64,000 nt of DNA from Prorocentrum cordatum (GCA_963575745.1 CAUYUJ010015848.1:228855-292854), one strand, 5' to 3'; positions 24,765-34,876 are shown, counted from the first letter of the stretch. Notes: generated from the letters alone by a model not told the origin. A program made the numbers and translations.

Positions 24765-25500
24765 CCCGTATTGGGCACGAAACGTTTGAGGGTACGCTGA
24801 AAATTGCAAGGTGACGACATGAAGATGCGCGTGCGTTGTGCGCGCGCCGAAGCCATGCGGGTGCCGTTGTGTGGTCCTGGTCTAGAGTCTCAGACGTGCG
24901 AGGGGTGTGCCAATTTTGGGCGCGCCGACGTCATGCGGGCACGCCCACGGAGGCTGTAGTTGAGGCTCCTTGTGGGGCACGAGAAGTGTGAGGGAGGTGA
25001 CGGCACCAACGCACCCACGCCAAGCTGGCACGTCCAGTTGGTCTGCAGCTGCGGTTGCCCATGCGGCACGGGACGTGTGAGGGTTGTGACGACATGGGCG
25101 TGCCGGGTGCGCCCACAAGGGCTGTAGTTGGGTTTCCCTGCGTGGCACAACTCCAGGGCGAACCGACATGAGCGTGCCGATGTTCTCTGGGTGTGACCAC
25201 TGGGGCTGTGCAGTTGGGGTTCGCTGTTGGATGCGACGCGTGTGAGGGGTGTGCCGACGAGAGTGTGCCGACGCCCTGCTGGCGCGCCCGCTATCGTCGA
25301 ACGTTCGCAGCTGGGGTGCCGAATCGGGCGCGCCAGCTGCGCGCGGGCAAGCCCACTCGGCTTGAGTTGGTGTGCCGACACGGGCACGTCGATTACATGC
25401 GGGCGCGCTCTCTGGGATTGCAGGCGTGGCTCCGTATGCGGCACGAAGCGTGCTGGGGGCGTGTCAACGCTAGCACACGGGCAGCATGGGCAGCGACAAG
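24765..25500. repeat. degenerate tandem array of about 80-110 bp units
   Basis: Recurring landmarks are GGCTGTAGTTG (or GGCTGTGCAGTTG), GGCACGA--CGTGTGAGGG-TGTG, CGACATG-GCGTGCCGA and CGGGCGCGCCC, repeated about six times with strong divergence. A poly-AGC stretch (25500-25530) follows. From 25531 to 26111 I see no recognised gene other than possible 5' sequence of the channel locus. Confidence 0.6.
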
Positions 25501-26111
25501 AGCAGCGGCAGCAGCAGCAGCAGCAGCATGCGGCAGGCACCGCATCAGTGGCGTCGCGCGGCGCGGCGGAGGCAAAGCGACAGCCAATCTCCACAGGGTG
25601 CGGGTTCGGAAACTAACACAACAAACGTACAAAAAAGTGCGTTGATGATTTCGGCAGTCTGAGGCCTCTCTTGATCTTGGGACCTCTCTTGAAGCTTCTC
25701 GTGCAGACGACCTCTTGAGGCCTGAGGTATTGCTCCAACGCATTCCCCAGAGCCGTTCGGAGCGTGTGGAACGGGACGGGAGCGCGGACTTTGGGGACCT
25801 CGAGGAGCCTGGAGATGCCCAAGGGCGCGCCATACTGGGGGCCTTGGGGCGTCGGAGCGGGCCTTGGGGCTCTGTGCGAAACGCCCCAGAATCATTGAAG
25901 GGGTCTGGAAGGGCACAGGGGGTCTTTGGCCCCTTCTAGACGGGCCTGGAGACACGCCATGCGGCGCGCAATTTGATTTTTTGCAGAAGGTCCCAGTAGC
26001 GGTGCAACAGAGGGGCTGTGGGGCGCTTGGACCGGGGGGCGTGGGGCGTGTGCACAGGCCCGAGTGGCGAGGGCCTGCGGGCGTCTGGATGGTCCAGGGG
26101 CCCCAGACAGG

Positions 26112-26134
26112 TCCGCACATGTTGTTGGCTCAAG
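26112..26134 (+). other. possible degraded spliced-leader relict at the channel gene start
   Basis: The bases read TCCG-CACATG-TTG-TTGGCTCAAG. Compared with the leader variant in LINE-1 and LINE-2, this needs a short change after TCCG and one 3-bp TTG duplication. It overlaps the first in-frame ATG of the channel (26119). It is far weaker than the other two and could be chance. Confidence 0.35.
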
Positions 26135-28284
26135 ACCGTTTGGAGCGGTTTCCAGAATTCTCAGCGCTCCACTGCGAGTACGGGGCGGTGGCGCTTGCTG
26201 ACTCCCGCGAGATGCACCAGTTGTCCTCGCCTGCGGGTGCGTTCCGATTCGATGAGGGACGGTCTCAACCGCCTGCTGCCGTTGGGCTCGCGGAGCTGAT
26301 CAGGCAACAGGCCCTCGCTGCACGGCAGGTGCTGGCCCTCAACGAGCAGCTCGCGCTGGCTCTCGACGATCTGTCGGCTCGGGACCCTGGGAATCCAGAA
26401 GTTGTTGCTCCTCCAGCGGAAGCACTTTGTGAGTTCAAGGGCACGCCACTCGCATCCATGGACCCTACACAGTGCTCCATAGAGGATCCGACACAGTCGA
26501 CGCCGCTGTTGCAGGGTGTGAAGACGGACGACTTCAAGAGCCGTGCATACTTGACGCAGAATCGGCTTAATGAGTGTAAGGCCATCGGGATCGTGAAGCA
26601 GAAGGCGGACCCGCATTTTTGCGAAGCGCGCGATTACAAGGACCACGGCCTGTCCGCTAGGCTTGTAAAGCATCCAAGGTTCGAGTCGGTGATGTTCATC
26701 ATGATCGTATTAAACAGTATCTGGCTTGGGGTTGAGGCAGACTACAACAAGGAGGACATATTATGCCAGGCTCCCTTGGTATTCCAGGTAGTGGACAATA
26801 TATTCTGCACCTACTTCACCGTCGAGTTCATGCTGAGGTTCTTTGCCCTGAAGCACAGAGCAAGGGCGATGAGAACTGGACCATTTCTGCTGGACGCCTT
26901 CTTGGTCATTGTTAGTGTGTGGGAGACTTGGGTGCAAGTCCTCGTATTCCTCATCTTCCAGCGGAGGGCGGGCATGGGCGGCGTCCTCAAGAGCTCGCTT
27001 TCCCTGCGAGTGCTGCGCATAGTGCGTGTGCTTCGCGTGCTTCGCGCGTCGCGGTCCATGCCGGTGCTGCTCACATTCATGGAGGGCATGATCAAAGGCA
27101 GGGCTGGACCTAAACGCTGTTTTGCTGGACTTCGGCTATGTTTTGTTTTTCGTTTTGGCATGGATGTACAGGACAACAGGTAGAGCAAAACGAAACCATA
27201 ACGAAAACAAAACGAAAAACAACGTTTAGGTCCAGCCCTGATCAAAGGCGTGAAGGCCGTCGCCACGAGTCTCCTGCTCCTGATCGGAGTGATCTACGTG
27301 TTCGCTATCATGCTGCGCTGCCGCGCGCGATTCCGGCACCGCGCTCGGGTGGGCGCGAGGGGGGGGGGGTCGCCTTGGGGGGATTCGCATATTTCGGGCC
27401 ACTCACGCCCCCCCGCCGTCGTCACGCCATCCATATCCATTTCGGGGGGTCCGGGGGGCATCTTGGGCCACAGGGTTCGAATAGAATGTCCATGTACGGG
27501 AGGGGGGAGGGGGGAGGGTCCACGGACACCCCCTCTCCCGCAAGCTTTGCATGTGGACCATGCGTGTGCTTGGAAGGCCAAAACCGCAGGGACCAGGCGA
27601 CAAAACACCGGGCGCAGCTCGGGCTCGATGCGGCGGGGGGCCCTGGCCGTTGCTCCGCAGAGGACGAAAGGGCCCGACGCACACCAACCGCCGCAGGCGC
27701 GGTGGCGGATTCTTTTCACCCAGCTGCTGGGGGGCACAGCACCGTTTCAGTCGTCATTCGGCACCGTGTTGACGTCTGTGCACTTCCTCTTCCTCACGGC
27801 CCTCTGCAGCATCGACAAGAACTTCATCATCCAGATGCTCGACGCCGGATGGATGTGTTGGCTCATCTGGTTGCTCTTCATCTTGGTCGCGAACCTGACG
27901 ATCATGAGGATGTTGACTGGCGTGATCCTGAGCCTTGTCCAGGACGTGAATGCGCAGAACAAGGGGAACGACGGGAAAAACCAGCTGATGCGAACAGTTT
28001 GTGTCATGATGGATGAAAACATGAACAATCGAATCTCGAGGGAAGAGTTCAAAGCACTGGCCAACCGCCCCGACCTCATGGAGCTTCTCACCGAGTCGGG
28101 AGTCGACCTGGGCTTCTTTGTCGAGACGATGCTGGACAGCTGGCCGCACTACGAGGAAGTGTCCGCCGACCACTTGGTGACCCAGATGGTCAAGTGCCGC
28201 GGCTCCAACACCGTTACGCTGGAGGACCTGATCAGGCTTGGCGGCGCGCAAAAGGGGGTAGGGGGAGGGGGGACGGCTTTTTAG
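26119..28284 (+). CDS. voltage-gated cation channel domain protein with C-terminal EF-hand
   Basis: One ion-transport domain of the Na/Ca channel type in the plasma or an internal membrane. From the Met at 26119: a Gln/Leu-rich N-terminal helix (about 60-85); S1 FESVMFIMIVLNSIWLGVEA (from residue 188); S2 VFQVVDNIFCTYFTVEFMLR; S3 starting FLLDAFLVIVSVWETW (from 256); S4 SLRVLRIVRVLRVLRASR with an arginine every third position (about 294-313). Intron 1 (27098-27247) splits codon 327. S5 (VKAVATSLLLLIGVIYVFAI) follows. A second intron lies at about 27315-27715. Then come the pore region (TQLLGGTAPFQSSFGTVLTS), S6 (WLIWLLFILVANLTIMRMLT) and an EF-hand loop DENMNNRISREE at about 28012-28050, suggesting calcium control. 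The stop at 28282 lies in a TIR element (28254-28396). More exons upstream cannot be excluded. Confidence 0.85.
27098..27247 (+). mobile_element. introner: TIR transposon-like intron in the channel gene (GC-AG, 150 bp)
   Basis: The body is 27100-27239 (140 bp), starting AGGGCTGGACCTAAACG and ending CGTTTAGGTCCAGCCCT, a perfect 17-bp inverted repeat. It is flanked by a perfect 10-bp direct repeat, GATCAAAGGC, at 27090-27099 and 27240-27249. Splicing from GC at 27098 to AG at 27246-27247 restores ATG ATC AAA GGC GTG without gain or loss of coding sequence. The target duplication therefore supplied both splice sites. The interior pairs further: TTTTGTTTTTCGTTTTG against CAAAACGAAAAACAA. Confidence 0.92.
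27315..27715 (+). other. second channel intron, boundaries approximate
   Basis: S5 ends at about 27315 and channel-like sequence resumes near 27710 (FTQLLGG). The stretch between is free of stops in this frame, but encodes low-complexity, Gly/Pro/Arg-rich sequence with G runs, unlike a channel. An AG followed by G at about 27694 is one acceptor candidate. I cannot fix the donor. Confidence 0.55.
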
Positions 28285-28396
28285 AAGTAGCCTGCTTCTT
28301 AGAATGCGCTGGCCCTACATCTATAGACGAGGCCCGCGCCTTCTAAGACGCAGGGGTCATTCTAAGAAGCCTTCCCCCTCCCAGTACCCCCCTCTG
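28254..28396. mobile_element. TIR element overlapping the channel C-terminus
   Basis: The left end GGGGGTAGGGGGAGGGGGGA with CGGCTTTTTAGAA pairs with the complement of the right end, which reads GGGGGTACTGGGAGGGGGAA with GGCTTCTTAGAA. The middle has a second, nested pairing (GCTTCTTAGAATG against CATTCTAAGAAGC). The last residues of the channel (KGVGGGGTAF) and its stop come from this element. Confidence 0.7.
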
Positions 28397-28429
28397 CGAG
28401 TGGCCGATTATTGAACAGTCAGGACATCT

Positions 28430-28660
28430 CATTCGACGTCCTGATTGTTTCGATACTCGGTCTCCCGAAGTCCAGACCCCTTCCTGGGACCGGTTCTTCA
28501 TCCTGAGTCGTTTTTTGATTGTCCTGGGGCCCACTGAGGGCCCCGAGAGGCCGAAAAGTGAGAAAAAACGCCCGTCCTGATTTTTGCCGCGACGCGTGGC
28601 TGACATTGTTTTTGGATGGTCCTGGGGCCCAGTGAGGGCCCCGAGAGGCCGAAAACTCGG
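28430..28660 (-). repeat. dispersed family B, reverse copy plus a partial second copy
   Basis: In reverse complement, 28430-28590 reads TTTCGGCCTCTCGGGGCCCT, then a CGGGACC-like block, AAAAAACGACTC and GAAGAACCGGTCCC, the order seen at 29279-29462. The stretch 28597-28660 repeats only the GGCCTCTCGGGGCCCTCACT part. Confidence 0.65.
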
Positions 28661-28879
28661 AAATTGGAACGTATACATTTTGCTGATTTCTGAATCCTAG
28701 GACTTTTCGAGGGTCGGGGACATCGCTGGGGTGGTGTGGTGTACCCTTTTTCCCCCGATGTCCCGGGAGAACGACGAAAAATGCATACACCAGGATCCCG
28801 CATACACCAGAGTCCGCGCTCCTGTGCGAACTTCAGCGCAGGGTCGGAAAAAGCGTCGGTGTATAGAATTCGTTTCCTT
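28659..28879 (+). repeat. dispersed repeat family A, copy 2
   Basis: Same orientation and order of landmarks as 16470-16698, including GGGGTGGTGTGGTGTA, ATACACCAG twice and GTCGGTGTATAGA. The region 28880-29278 after it contains no gene I can support. Confidence 0.75.
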
Positions 28880-29278
28880 CAAAAAGGGCGAAAAGCCGCC
28901 CGTCCACAGACACAAGTAACACCCGTCCTGATTCAGGAGGGGGAAAAACACACAGACACAATTAATCGTCGACTCCCAGGAAAATATGGAAAACATGGGA
29001 GGTGGGGGGGAAGACGAACACCCAGAAAATGTAGGAAAAGTATGGGGAATCCTGTTATTCGTGTGTGTCTTTATTTGCGTGTCCCAGGGCCCCTTCACTG
29101 ATTCTGTTGCCGCGACGCGTGGCCGCCAGGCAGAGCCGGAGCCTGGAGCAGAGGCTCGCGGCCTGCCTCGAGCGGGCCCTGCGCGAGCGGCCGTGAGCGG
29201 CGCCGGCAGGCCCGCGGGCTCGGCGCGGCGGTGCGGAGACCTGGCGCGGGGGGCGGCCACCGCTCCGGCCGGCGCAGG

Positions 29279-29462
29279 CCCAGAGACCGGGCGTCTCGAA
29301 AAAATCGGGGCGGAGGTTGTTCGTGGGTTTCGGCCTCTCGGGGCCCTCGCCGGGCCTCGGGACCGTCAAAAAACGACCCGGGACGAAAAACCGGCCCTGG
29401 GGAAGTGGTCGGGAGCTCGGGGGCCCGTGTCCCGAAAGAATCGAGACGTCGGATGTCTGGGA
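29279..29462 (+). repeat. dispersed family B, forward copy
   Basis: It begins CCCAGAGACCGGGCGTCTCG and ends CGAGACGTCGGATGTCTGGG, which are inverted relatives. The body has TTTCGGCCTCTCGGGGCCCT, GGGCCTCGGGACCGTCAAAA, ACGAAAAACCGG and GGGGAAGTGGTCGGGAG. Other copies are at 44544-44723 and 61442-61623, with reverse or partial ones at 28430-28660 and 39095-39195. Confidence 0.8.
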
Positions 29463-29539
29463 GGGGCAGGAGGACGAGAGAGGAAGGAGTGCAGCACCAG
29501 CCGGAGTCAGGCGATGGCAAACATGGACCAAGGGGGCGC

Positions 29540-29705
29540 GGATTCGCGACGGGTCGCGTTTCCGTGGGGAATCGCGGATCTCCGCCGCCGAGTGAGGCGG
29601 CACCAGCCGCATTTTGGGGTGGGCACCTCCCCCGATCCATGGATTTGGCGACCGCGCGCTAAATCCATGGATCGCTAATCCATGTTTGCGCGCCCCCGAT
29701 GGAAG
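29540..29705 (+). repeat. dispersed repeat family F, copy 2
   Basis: Contains ATCCATGGATTTGGCG, then AAATCCATGGATCGC and TAATCCATG with GCGCCCCCGA, matching 2620-2902. Confidence 0.6.
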
Positions 29706-29740
29706 GGGACCATCCCATTCGCGTACACAATCAGCCTAGG

Positions 29741-29827
29741 CCTCCTAGACGGGGTCCGAGTAGATGGGGTCGGAGGATCGGGACCGCATCTACTCGCACC
29801 CCATCTACTCGGACCCCATCCAGGAGG
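29741..29827. repeat. 87-bp near-perfect hairpin
   Basis: CCTCCTAGACGGGGTCCGAG with TAGATGGGGTC pairs with the complement of the right arm (CCTCCTGGATGGGGTCCGAG, TAGATGGGGTG) over 31 positions with about four mismatches and a 25-bp loop. There is no flanking gene. From 29828 to 30683 only a small duplication (GGAGGAAGTCTCGAGCGGGA at about 30350 and 30445) stands out. Confidence 0.8.
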
Positions 29828-30683
29828 CCTCTACTCTCGAGCTCATCCCCTGGTTCGTCGGGGTCGTTGGGTGCGCGCTGCCTCCTATCAGGTGTCCGCT
29901 TCCCCAGCTCTTCAGCCGAGGCGCGGTAGGATAATCCGAACGAGGTCGGCTCCTGGCACCGAGCACGGGGCAGGGTCAAGAGGGGGAACCCCATCAAGGC
30001 CGAGCTCTGAGACAGAATGGAGGAGAAGGAGGAGGAGGTCGTCAAAGTGAAGGCAAAGGTGAAGGCGTCACGGGAGGTGCTCCACAGCAGCAGCAGCTGC
30101 GGCGGCTAGGAACTGTACGATCTCCCTGGGGGTGATCATGGATGCAGGGCCGAGAATCGAGCTAAACACGATCCCGCGGCCTGCCAGGACGACCCCGTGG
30201 GCTCTCGGCCTCCCCCCCCCCCGCCGCCCACCTCCCCCATTCCCCAACCGAGGCGGGCCTGACAGGATGGCCCGTTGGCGGAGGGCGGCACGCTCTCGGG
30301 GCGGCGCCGATGAGAGAAAGACTGGCGCGCCAGTCCAAGGTACAACGGGAGGAAGTCTCGAGCGGGAGCGCTGGTTTTGGTAGGACGGCGGCTTTCGGCG
30401 GCGAGCAAGAACACCAGCCCGTGAGTGAAAAAGGAGGAAGTCTCGAGCGGGAGCGTTGTTGTTGTTGGGGGGCCGGCTTTGGCGGTCCCCCAAACCGCTC
30501 GAGCGTGAGCCTCATTTTCAATGAACATGTAGTTGGCGCCTCGGCGAGAGCGCCACAGCGCCTTTAATGTGGACAGTCGGGGGTCGGGAGTCTGGCGATG
30601 TCGGGTCCTCGCGAGACTCCCTCCCAAAAGGGCCTGGTGATTATGAACCGAACAGGAGTGCACTCGATTGCAGCGCTGCTTAC

Positions 30684-30866
30684 TACTCCAGATTTCGTAA
30701 TAAAAGGGAGGGGGTCTGGACCCTCCAATACAAGCCATTTCAGACCTCCCCCGTGGGAGAACCCTCCAAAACATCGTCCCCAGACCCGCCAGGCCCTCCA
30801 AGATAGCCTGGAAGACCCCCCCCCCCGAAATGAGACCCCCCTCCCTTTATTACGAAATCTGGAGTA
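30684..30866. mobile_element. 183-bp MITE with about 32-bp TIRs and TA ends
   Basis: The left end TACTCCAGATTTCGTAATAA with AAGGGAGGGGGTCT is mirrored at the right as the complement of CCTCCCTTTATTACGAAATC with TGGAGTA, with one indel and almost no mismatches. TA at both ends suggests a Tc1/mariner-type target. The interior contains short CCTCCAAxA repeats and has no coding potential. Confidence 0.85.
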
Positions 30867-31111
30867 CACATCATGCACGTGCACATACAAAACAACTGCA
30901 GTATGTTGTTATATGTTGTTATGCCTTCTCTCTTCGGAGCAGCACGCACGATCATGATGCGTGCCAGTGATCACAAGCTCGTCACGCCAAACGCGTGCCC
31001 CCACCCCGCTTCATCATTTTCTTTCTTTTCGGTTCCTAGGGTGCAGGGGGGCGCTCCCGTCACCGTCTACGAGCAGAGGAAAGGGGGAGGGAGGCAACAA
31101 GGAAGAAGCGT

Positions 31112-31530
31112 TCAGCCACAACATCTTGAATAGTACTTGGATCGCCTGCTATATACAACGTCTATAGACACCCACATCTGAAAAGCGAAACCAATATCCT
31201 GCCTTGCATCGCGAGAGCGCATTCGGGTGTGCAGTTCCTTCAAAGAAATGCCATCCTCCGCGCCCTGGTCGGTAATCATAATGTCATATACTCTGTCCGC
31301 CAATGTGCCAATCTTCGTTGGAAGTCGCTTCGCTGATTGGAACACTATGGTGTGCTTGACGTTGCCCTCTTTCACTTTGAGCTTGCTCTTCTTTATGATA
31401 CGTTTCTCATAACGATCCAAAAAACTCCCCTCTTGTTTATTGCCCACAGAGACGGTGCATCGGTCCTCTGTTGCCGCGCCTGAGGGGAGCCCGAAAAGCT
31501 CGTCAGCACAATCCTGCCAAGTATCTGCTG
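31112..31530 (-). CDS. possible exon of an unidentified protein
   Basis: On the minus strand one frame reads, in part, FLDRYEKRIIKKSKLKVKEG, NVKHTIVFQSAKRLPTKIGT, LADRVYDIMITDQGAEDGIS and LKELHTRMRSRDARQDIGFA. This is mixed, charged, non-repetitive sequence with ordinary amino-acid use, quite unlike the surrounding DNA. It becomes repeat-like upstream (a triplicated GCCGAATATGGC-type motif at 31555-31610) and downstream of WVSIDVVYS. I do not recognise the family, and no start codon can be assigned. Confidence 0.45.
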
Positions 31531-31828
31531 GAGGTGCCAACAAACATCGCCTGCCGATATCACAGCATATTCGGCAGCCATATTCGGCCGCCATATTCGG
31601 CAGCCGCTGCGGCAACCCCTGGATCAGGAAGAGAACGAGTGCAAACGGGAGGCACAACATCGGAATGTGCTGCCTGTGGTTCTCTCCCCCGTGAACGTCG
31701 GTTCCAGAACGATTTCCAAGGCCCCCTGCCCCCCCTGGCCGCGGGAAGATTTTGTGGCCCTGGATCTGTCGGCAGTCAGTTTGTGCGAGTGGGTCGGTCG
31801 GAAACAAAATCCTATGCCCCTCGCGCCG

Positions 31829-31829
31829 A

Positions 31830-31925
<96 letters not shown>

Positions 31926-31990
31926 CAATGAGGAGGAGGAGGAGGAGGAGGAGGAGGAGGAGGAGGAGGAGGAGGAGGAGGAGGAGGGGC
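31829..31990 (+). repeat. (ATG)n then (GAG)n microsatellite
   Basis: About 96 bp of ATG repeat followed by about 55 bp of GAG repeat. No LINE sequence adjoins it. Confidence 0.95.
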
Positions 31991-32331
31991 TCTATGTGTA
32001 CGCCAGGTCGTCTGGTCGACCACGGAGCCCACGAGCTCGGCGAAGGAATTCGATGTGTGGACGCTCCAGCATCCCGCAGGTTGGGAAGCTGGTGCTGGGG
32101 CGTCTATACACCCAGTTCCTTGGCCGACCGTACGATGTGGCGCACGGACGGGACTGGTTTGGCGCCCAGGGCGAAGAGGCTGGCTTGGCCAGGACTAGTT
32201 TTGGTCTGCGGATGCTTCCAAGCCTCGGCCCCACCGCCACTGCAGGAGGAGAAGGAGGAGATCTGATTCGAGTACATGTGGTGGTCTCTCTCCAATCGCT
32301 GCAGCTCATGCGCGCTATAAGCGGCTGTCGG

Positions 32332-32474
32332 AAAACGTATCCGTGTCCTCGGCCTCGCGGGCCGGGCCCTTGGGCCGCGACCCCGTGGATGCGGATGCAC
32401 CGTGCGGAACGCACCCGTGCGAGATCACGCCGCCGACTCCAGACCGCGAGGGCGCGAATATGGATACGTTCGCC
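32332..32474 (+). repeat. TIR-like repeat family H, copy 2
   Basis: The ends CGGAAAACGTATCC and the complement of GGATACGTTCGCCG are inverted relatives. The body aligns with the reverse complement of 3645-3795. A cluster of GATGCATCG repeats follows at 32590-32655. Confidence 0.6.
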
Positions 32475-32689
32475 GCGCGCGAATAATGTTGGATCTGGCC
32501 GTATACATTTTTCTAGGCTGCCCAGGTGGGGTCTAAGCAGCCGGGGTCGAAGGACCGCTCCGCATCGCCGATGTGAGACAGAGCCTCCTTTCGCCGACGT
32601 CGCAGATGCATCGCTGATGCATCGCCGATGCATCGGTGACGCATCGACGATGCGGCGCGATCCTCGACCCCATCTACGGTCGGGAACTT

Positions 32690-32875
32690 TTGGGCCGCGT
32701 GTCGCTCCGCCGGCTCTGGCCCACCACGCTTTGGCGCGACACGTTGTCCACGTGCCAGTCCCGCGGCGCCACCAGCGTCAACGTCCCCAATTCTTCCCGC
32801 CCAGCGGAGCGGAGCGACACGCTACCAGCTCGCAGGGGATGTCGTGTCGCCAGGGCCGCCGCGACACGTTGAGCA
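32690..32875 (+). repeat. dispersed family C, copy 1
   Basis: Landmarks are CTGGCCCACCACGCTTTGGC, the GTCAACGTCC block, GCGGAGCGGAGCGACACGCT, AGCTCGCAGGG and CGCCGCGACACG. Other copies are at 39340-39500, 47465-47640 and 59745-59950. Confidence 0.8.
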
Positions 32876-32905
32876 CAAGCTCCTGGTGGATGTCGATATC
32901 CTCGA

Positions 32906-33271
<366 letters not shown>

Positions 33272-33293
33272 TCCGTAGCCATGTTGGCTCAAG
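33272..33293 (+). other. spliced-leader (DinoSL) relict at the 5' end of LINE-2
   Basis: Identical to 10274-10295 over all 22 positions, including G at position 12 where the known DinoSL has T. It is followed by AAG(G)-rich leader sequence and CTGGTCCGC(C/T)CC repeats. Confidence 0.88.
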
Positions 33294-33712
33294 GCCAAGA
33301 TGGCGACACATCGACTCCCTAAGCGGGGTAGGCTTCCTTTAGACAGGTCTCGACAGCAGCGATCCGATCAGTCCTTCACATCCAAGTCCTGGTCCGCTCC
33401 ATGCAGTTCTTATTCAAGTCCCGGTCCGCGTCATGCACTTCAGTATTCAAGACCTGGTCCGCCCCAGGCTCCTTCACACTCAAGTCCTGGTCCGCCCCAA
33501 GCGAAGCCCTTTTCAAGTCCTGGTCCGCCCCAGGCTGCTCTTGCCAGCGCTCGTGCACGAGGTCCACTGGTCCTGCTACTCTACAGTCCTCGCGGCGCTC
33601 GGGTCGGGCTGCTTGAACAACACCATCCCAGACAGCCAGTGGGTGTGCAAAACAGCAATCGCAATGCCGTCTTCTAGCTCGAGCTCGAGCATCCCTTCGC
33701 AAGGTTCACGCA

Positions 33713-34876
33713 GTGCTGGCCACAGTGGAGACGTTTCCCGCCGCTGCACACTGCGCCAGGTTCGACGCCGAAAGCGACGAGAAGCTGTCCGTGAACGTGA
33801 TGTCCTTGCTGGAGCCTCAGAACGCCGTGGCCCTTTCCACGGGCGGGGCCCACGGATTGGATCGGGCAGTTCGAGACGTCGACGAGACGGAGAAGGTGCA
33901 GCTGTGGTCCTTGCGTCCGACAGGACTGGGTCCAGTATTCGAGGCTCGGTTTGCTCCACAGGCGCTGCACAAGCTCCTGGTGCCGACAGCGGCCACTTCC
34001 ACTCGCTTCCGCCAGCTCGTTCTGAACAGCAAACTTTCGTCGACTCTCGACGATGCGGAGCGCGCTCGACTGGCTCATGACCTGGAGATGGCCCCGACCT
34101 TCCCTGCAGACGAAATCCTTGCTGTCCGAGGTACTCGAGGTCCGCGGCACGCTCGTGATCGCGCAGATGCCCCCGCCTTCCCTCGTCAGCCGCGACCTCG
34201 GGATGCAGCACCACCTGGCGGAGCACTCCCTGGGGATCTCGCCGCGGCCATTGACGGCTCTGTTCACAACCAGACCACGCTCGTCACCCAGCAGCTCAGC
34301 AACCTTTTTGACCACACCTGGTCCAACGTCCAGGCCGACCTCCGCTCCACCGTCGAGGCCTACAACGCGCCGCAGGAGGCCCGCCGCCTCGCGCTGCGCG
34401 CGACCTCAGCAGCATCCGTCGCCGACAGGAAGCACAAGCTGAGCACCAAGCCGCGCCGCGACAATGCGTGCAACGGCTCGAAGCTGCCATCTCTCTCTGA
34501 AGCTCAACTTCCTACCATTGACCTGGCCAACCTTGCCGGCGGCGACCACGAGCCCAAACCGACCTTCTTCAGCTTCGGCGCGCCCAGCAGAGCTCGGCCT
34601 GCAGGAGTCCGCCGTGTCGCAGTTCAGTTGATGCAAGGTACCCAACCCCAAACCGATCATGCCAACATACTTGAGCACGCCCTGGCCCGTCGATTTCACT
34701 TATATGTGCAGGGCGGATCAGAGGTGGCGCTGGCTCGGGCCCATGCGCTTGCTCGCGCCCTCAAGCTTGTCGGCGGGCAGTGGCGACGGTTCAGCGCCCA
34801 GAATGTCCGCGGCGCCGAGGCTGCGCTCTTCGCCTCCACGGACAAGTCGCCCAAGCAGGTCAAGAAGGAGCTCTGA
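33713..34876 (+). CDS. LINE-2 first reading frame (ORF1-like), unbroken for 387 codons
   Basis: The frame starts within LINE-2 and ends at TGA 34874-34876. The terminal part reads DKSPKQVKKEL and continues past the stop as KKRLATIVAAVLLGVEF, so the original protein probably read through. RFHLYVQGGSEVALARAHAL and VQLMQGTQPQ are non-repetitive. The region may correspond to the RNA-binding half of the LINE. I see no zinc knuckle and no catalytic motif, so the role is inferred from position only. Confidence 0.5.
   Translation: MLATVETFPAAAHCARFDAESDEKLSVNVMSLLEPQNAVALSTGGAHGLDRAVRDVDETEKVQLWSLRPTGLGPVFEARFAPQALHKLLVPTAATSTRFRQLVLNSKLSSTLDDAERARLAHDLEMAPTFPADEILAVRGTRGPRHARDRADAPAFPRQPRPRDAAPPGGALPGDLAAAIDGSVHNQTTLVTQQLSNLFDHTWSNVQADLRSTVEAYNAPQEARRLALRATSAASVADRKHKLSTKPRRDNACNGSKLPSLSEAQLPTIDLANLAGGDHEPKPTFFSFGAPSRARPAGVRRVAVQLMQGTQPQTDHANILEHALARRFHLYVQGGSEVALARAHALARALKLVGGQWRRFSAQNVRGAEAALFASTDKSPKQVKKEL

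Noticed and set aside
27250-28284. Single uninterrupted channel exon from S5 to the stop
   Set aside because: The frame is open, but 27315-27715 encodes low-complexity sequence unlike any channel linker, so an intron is more likely.
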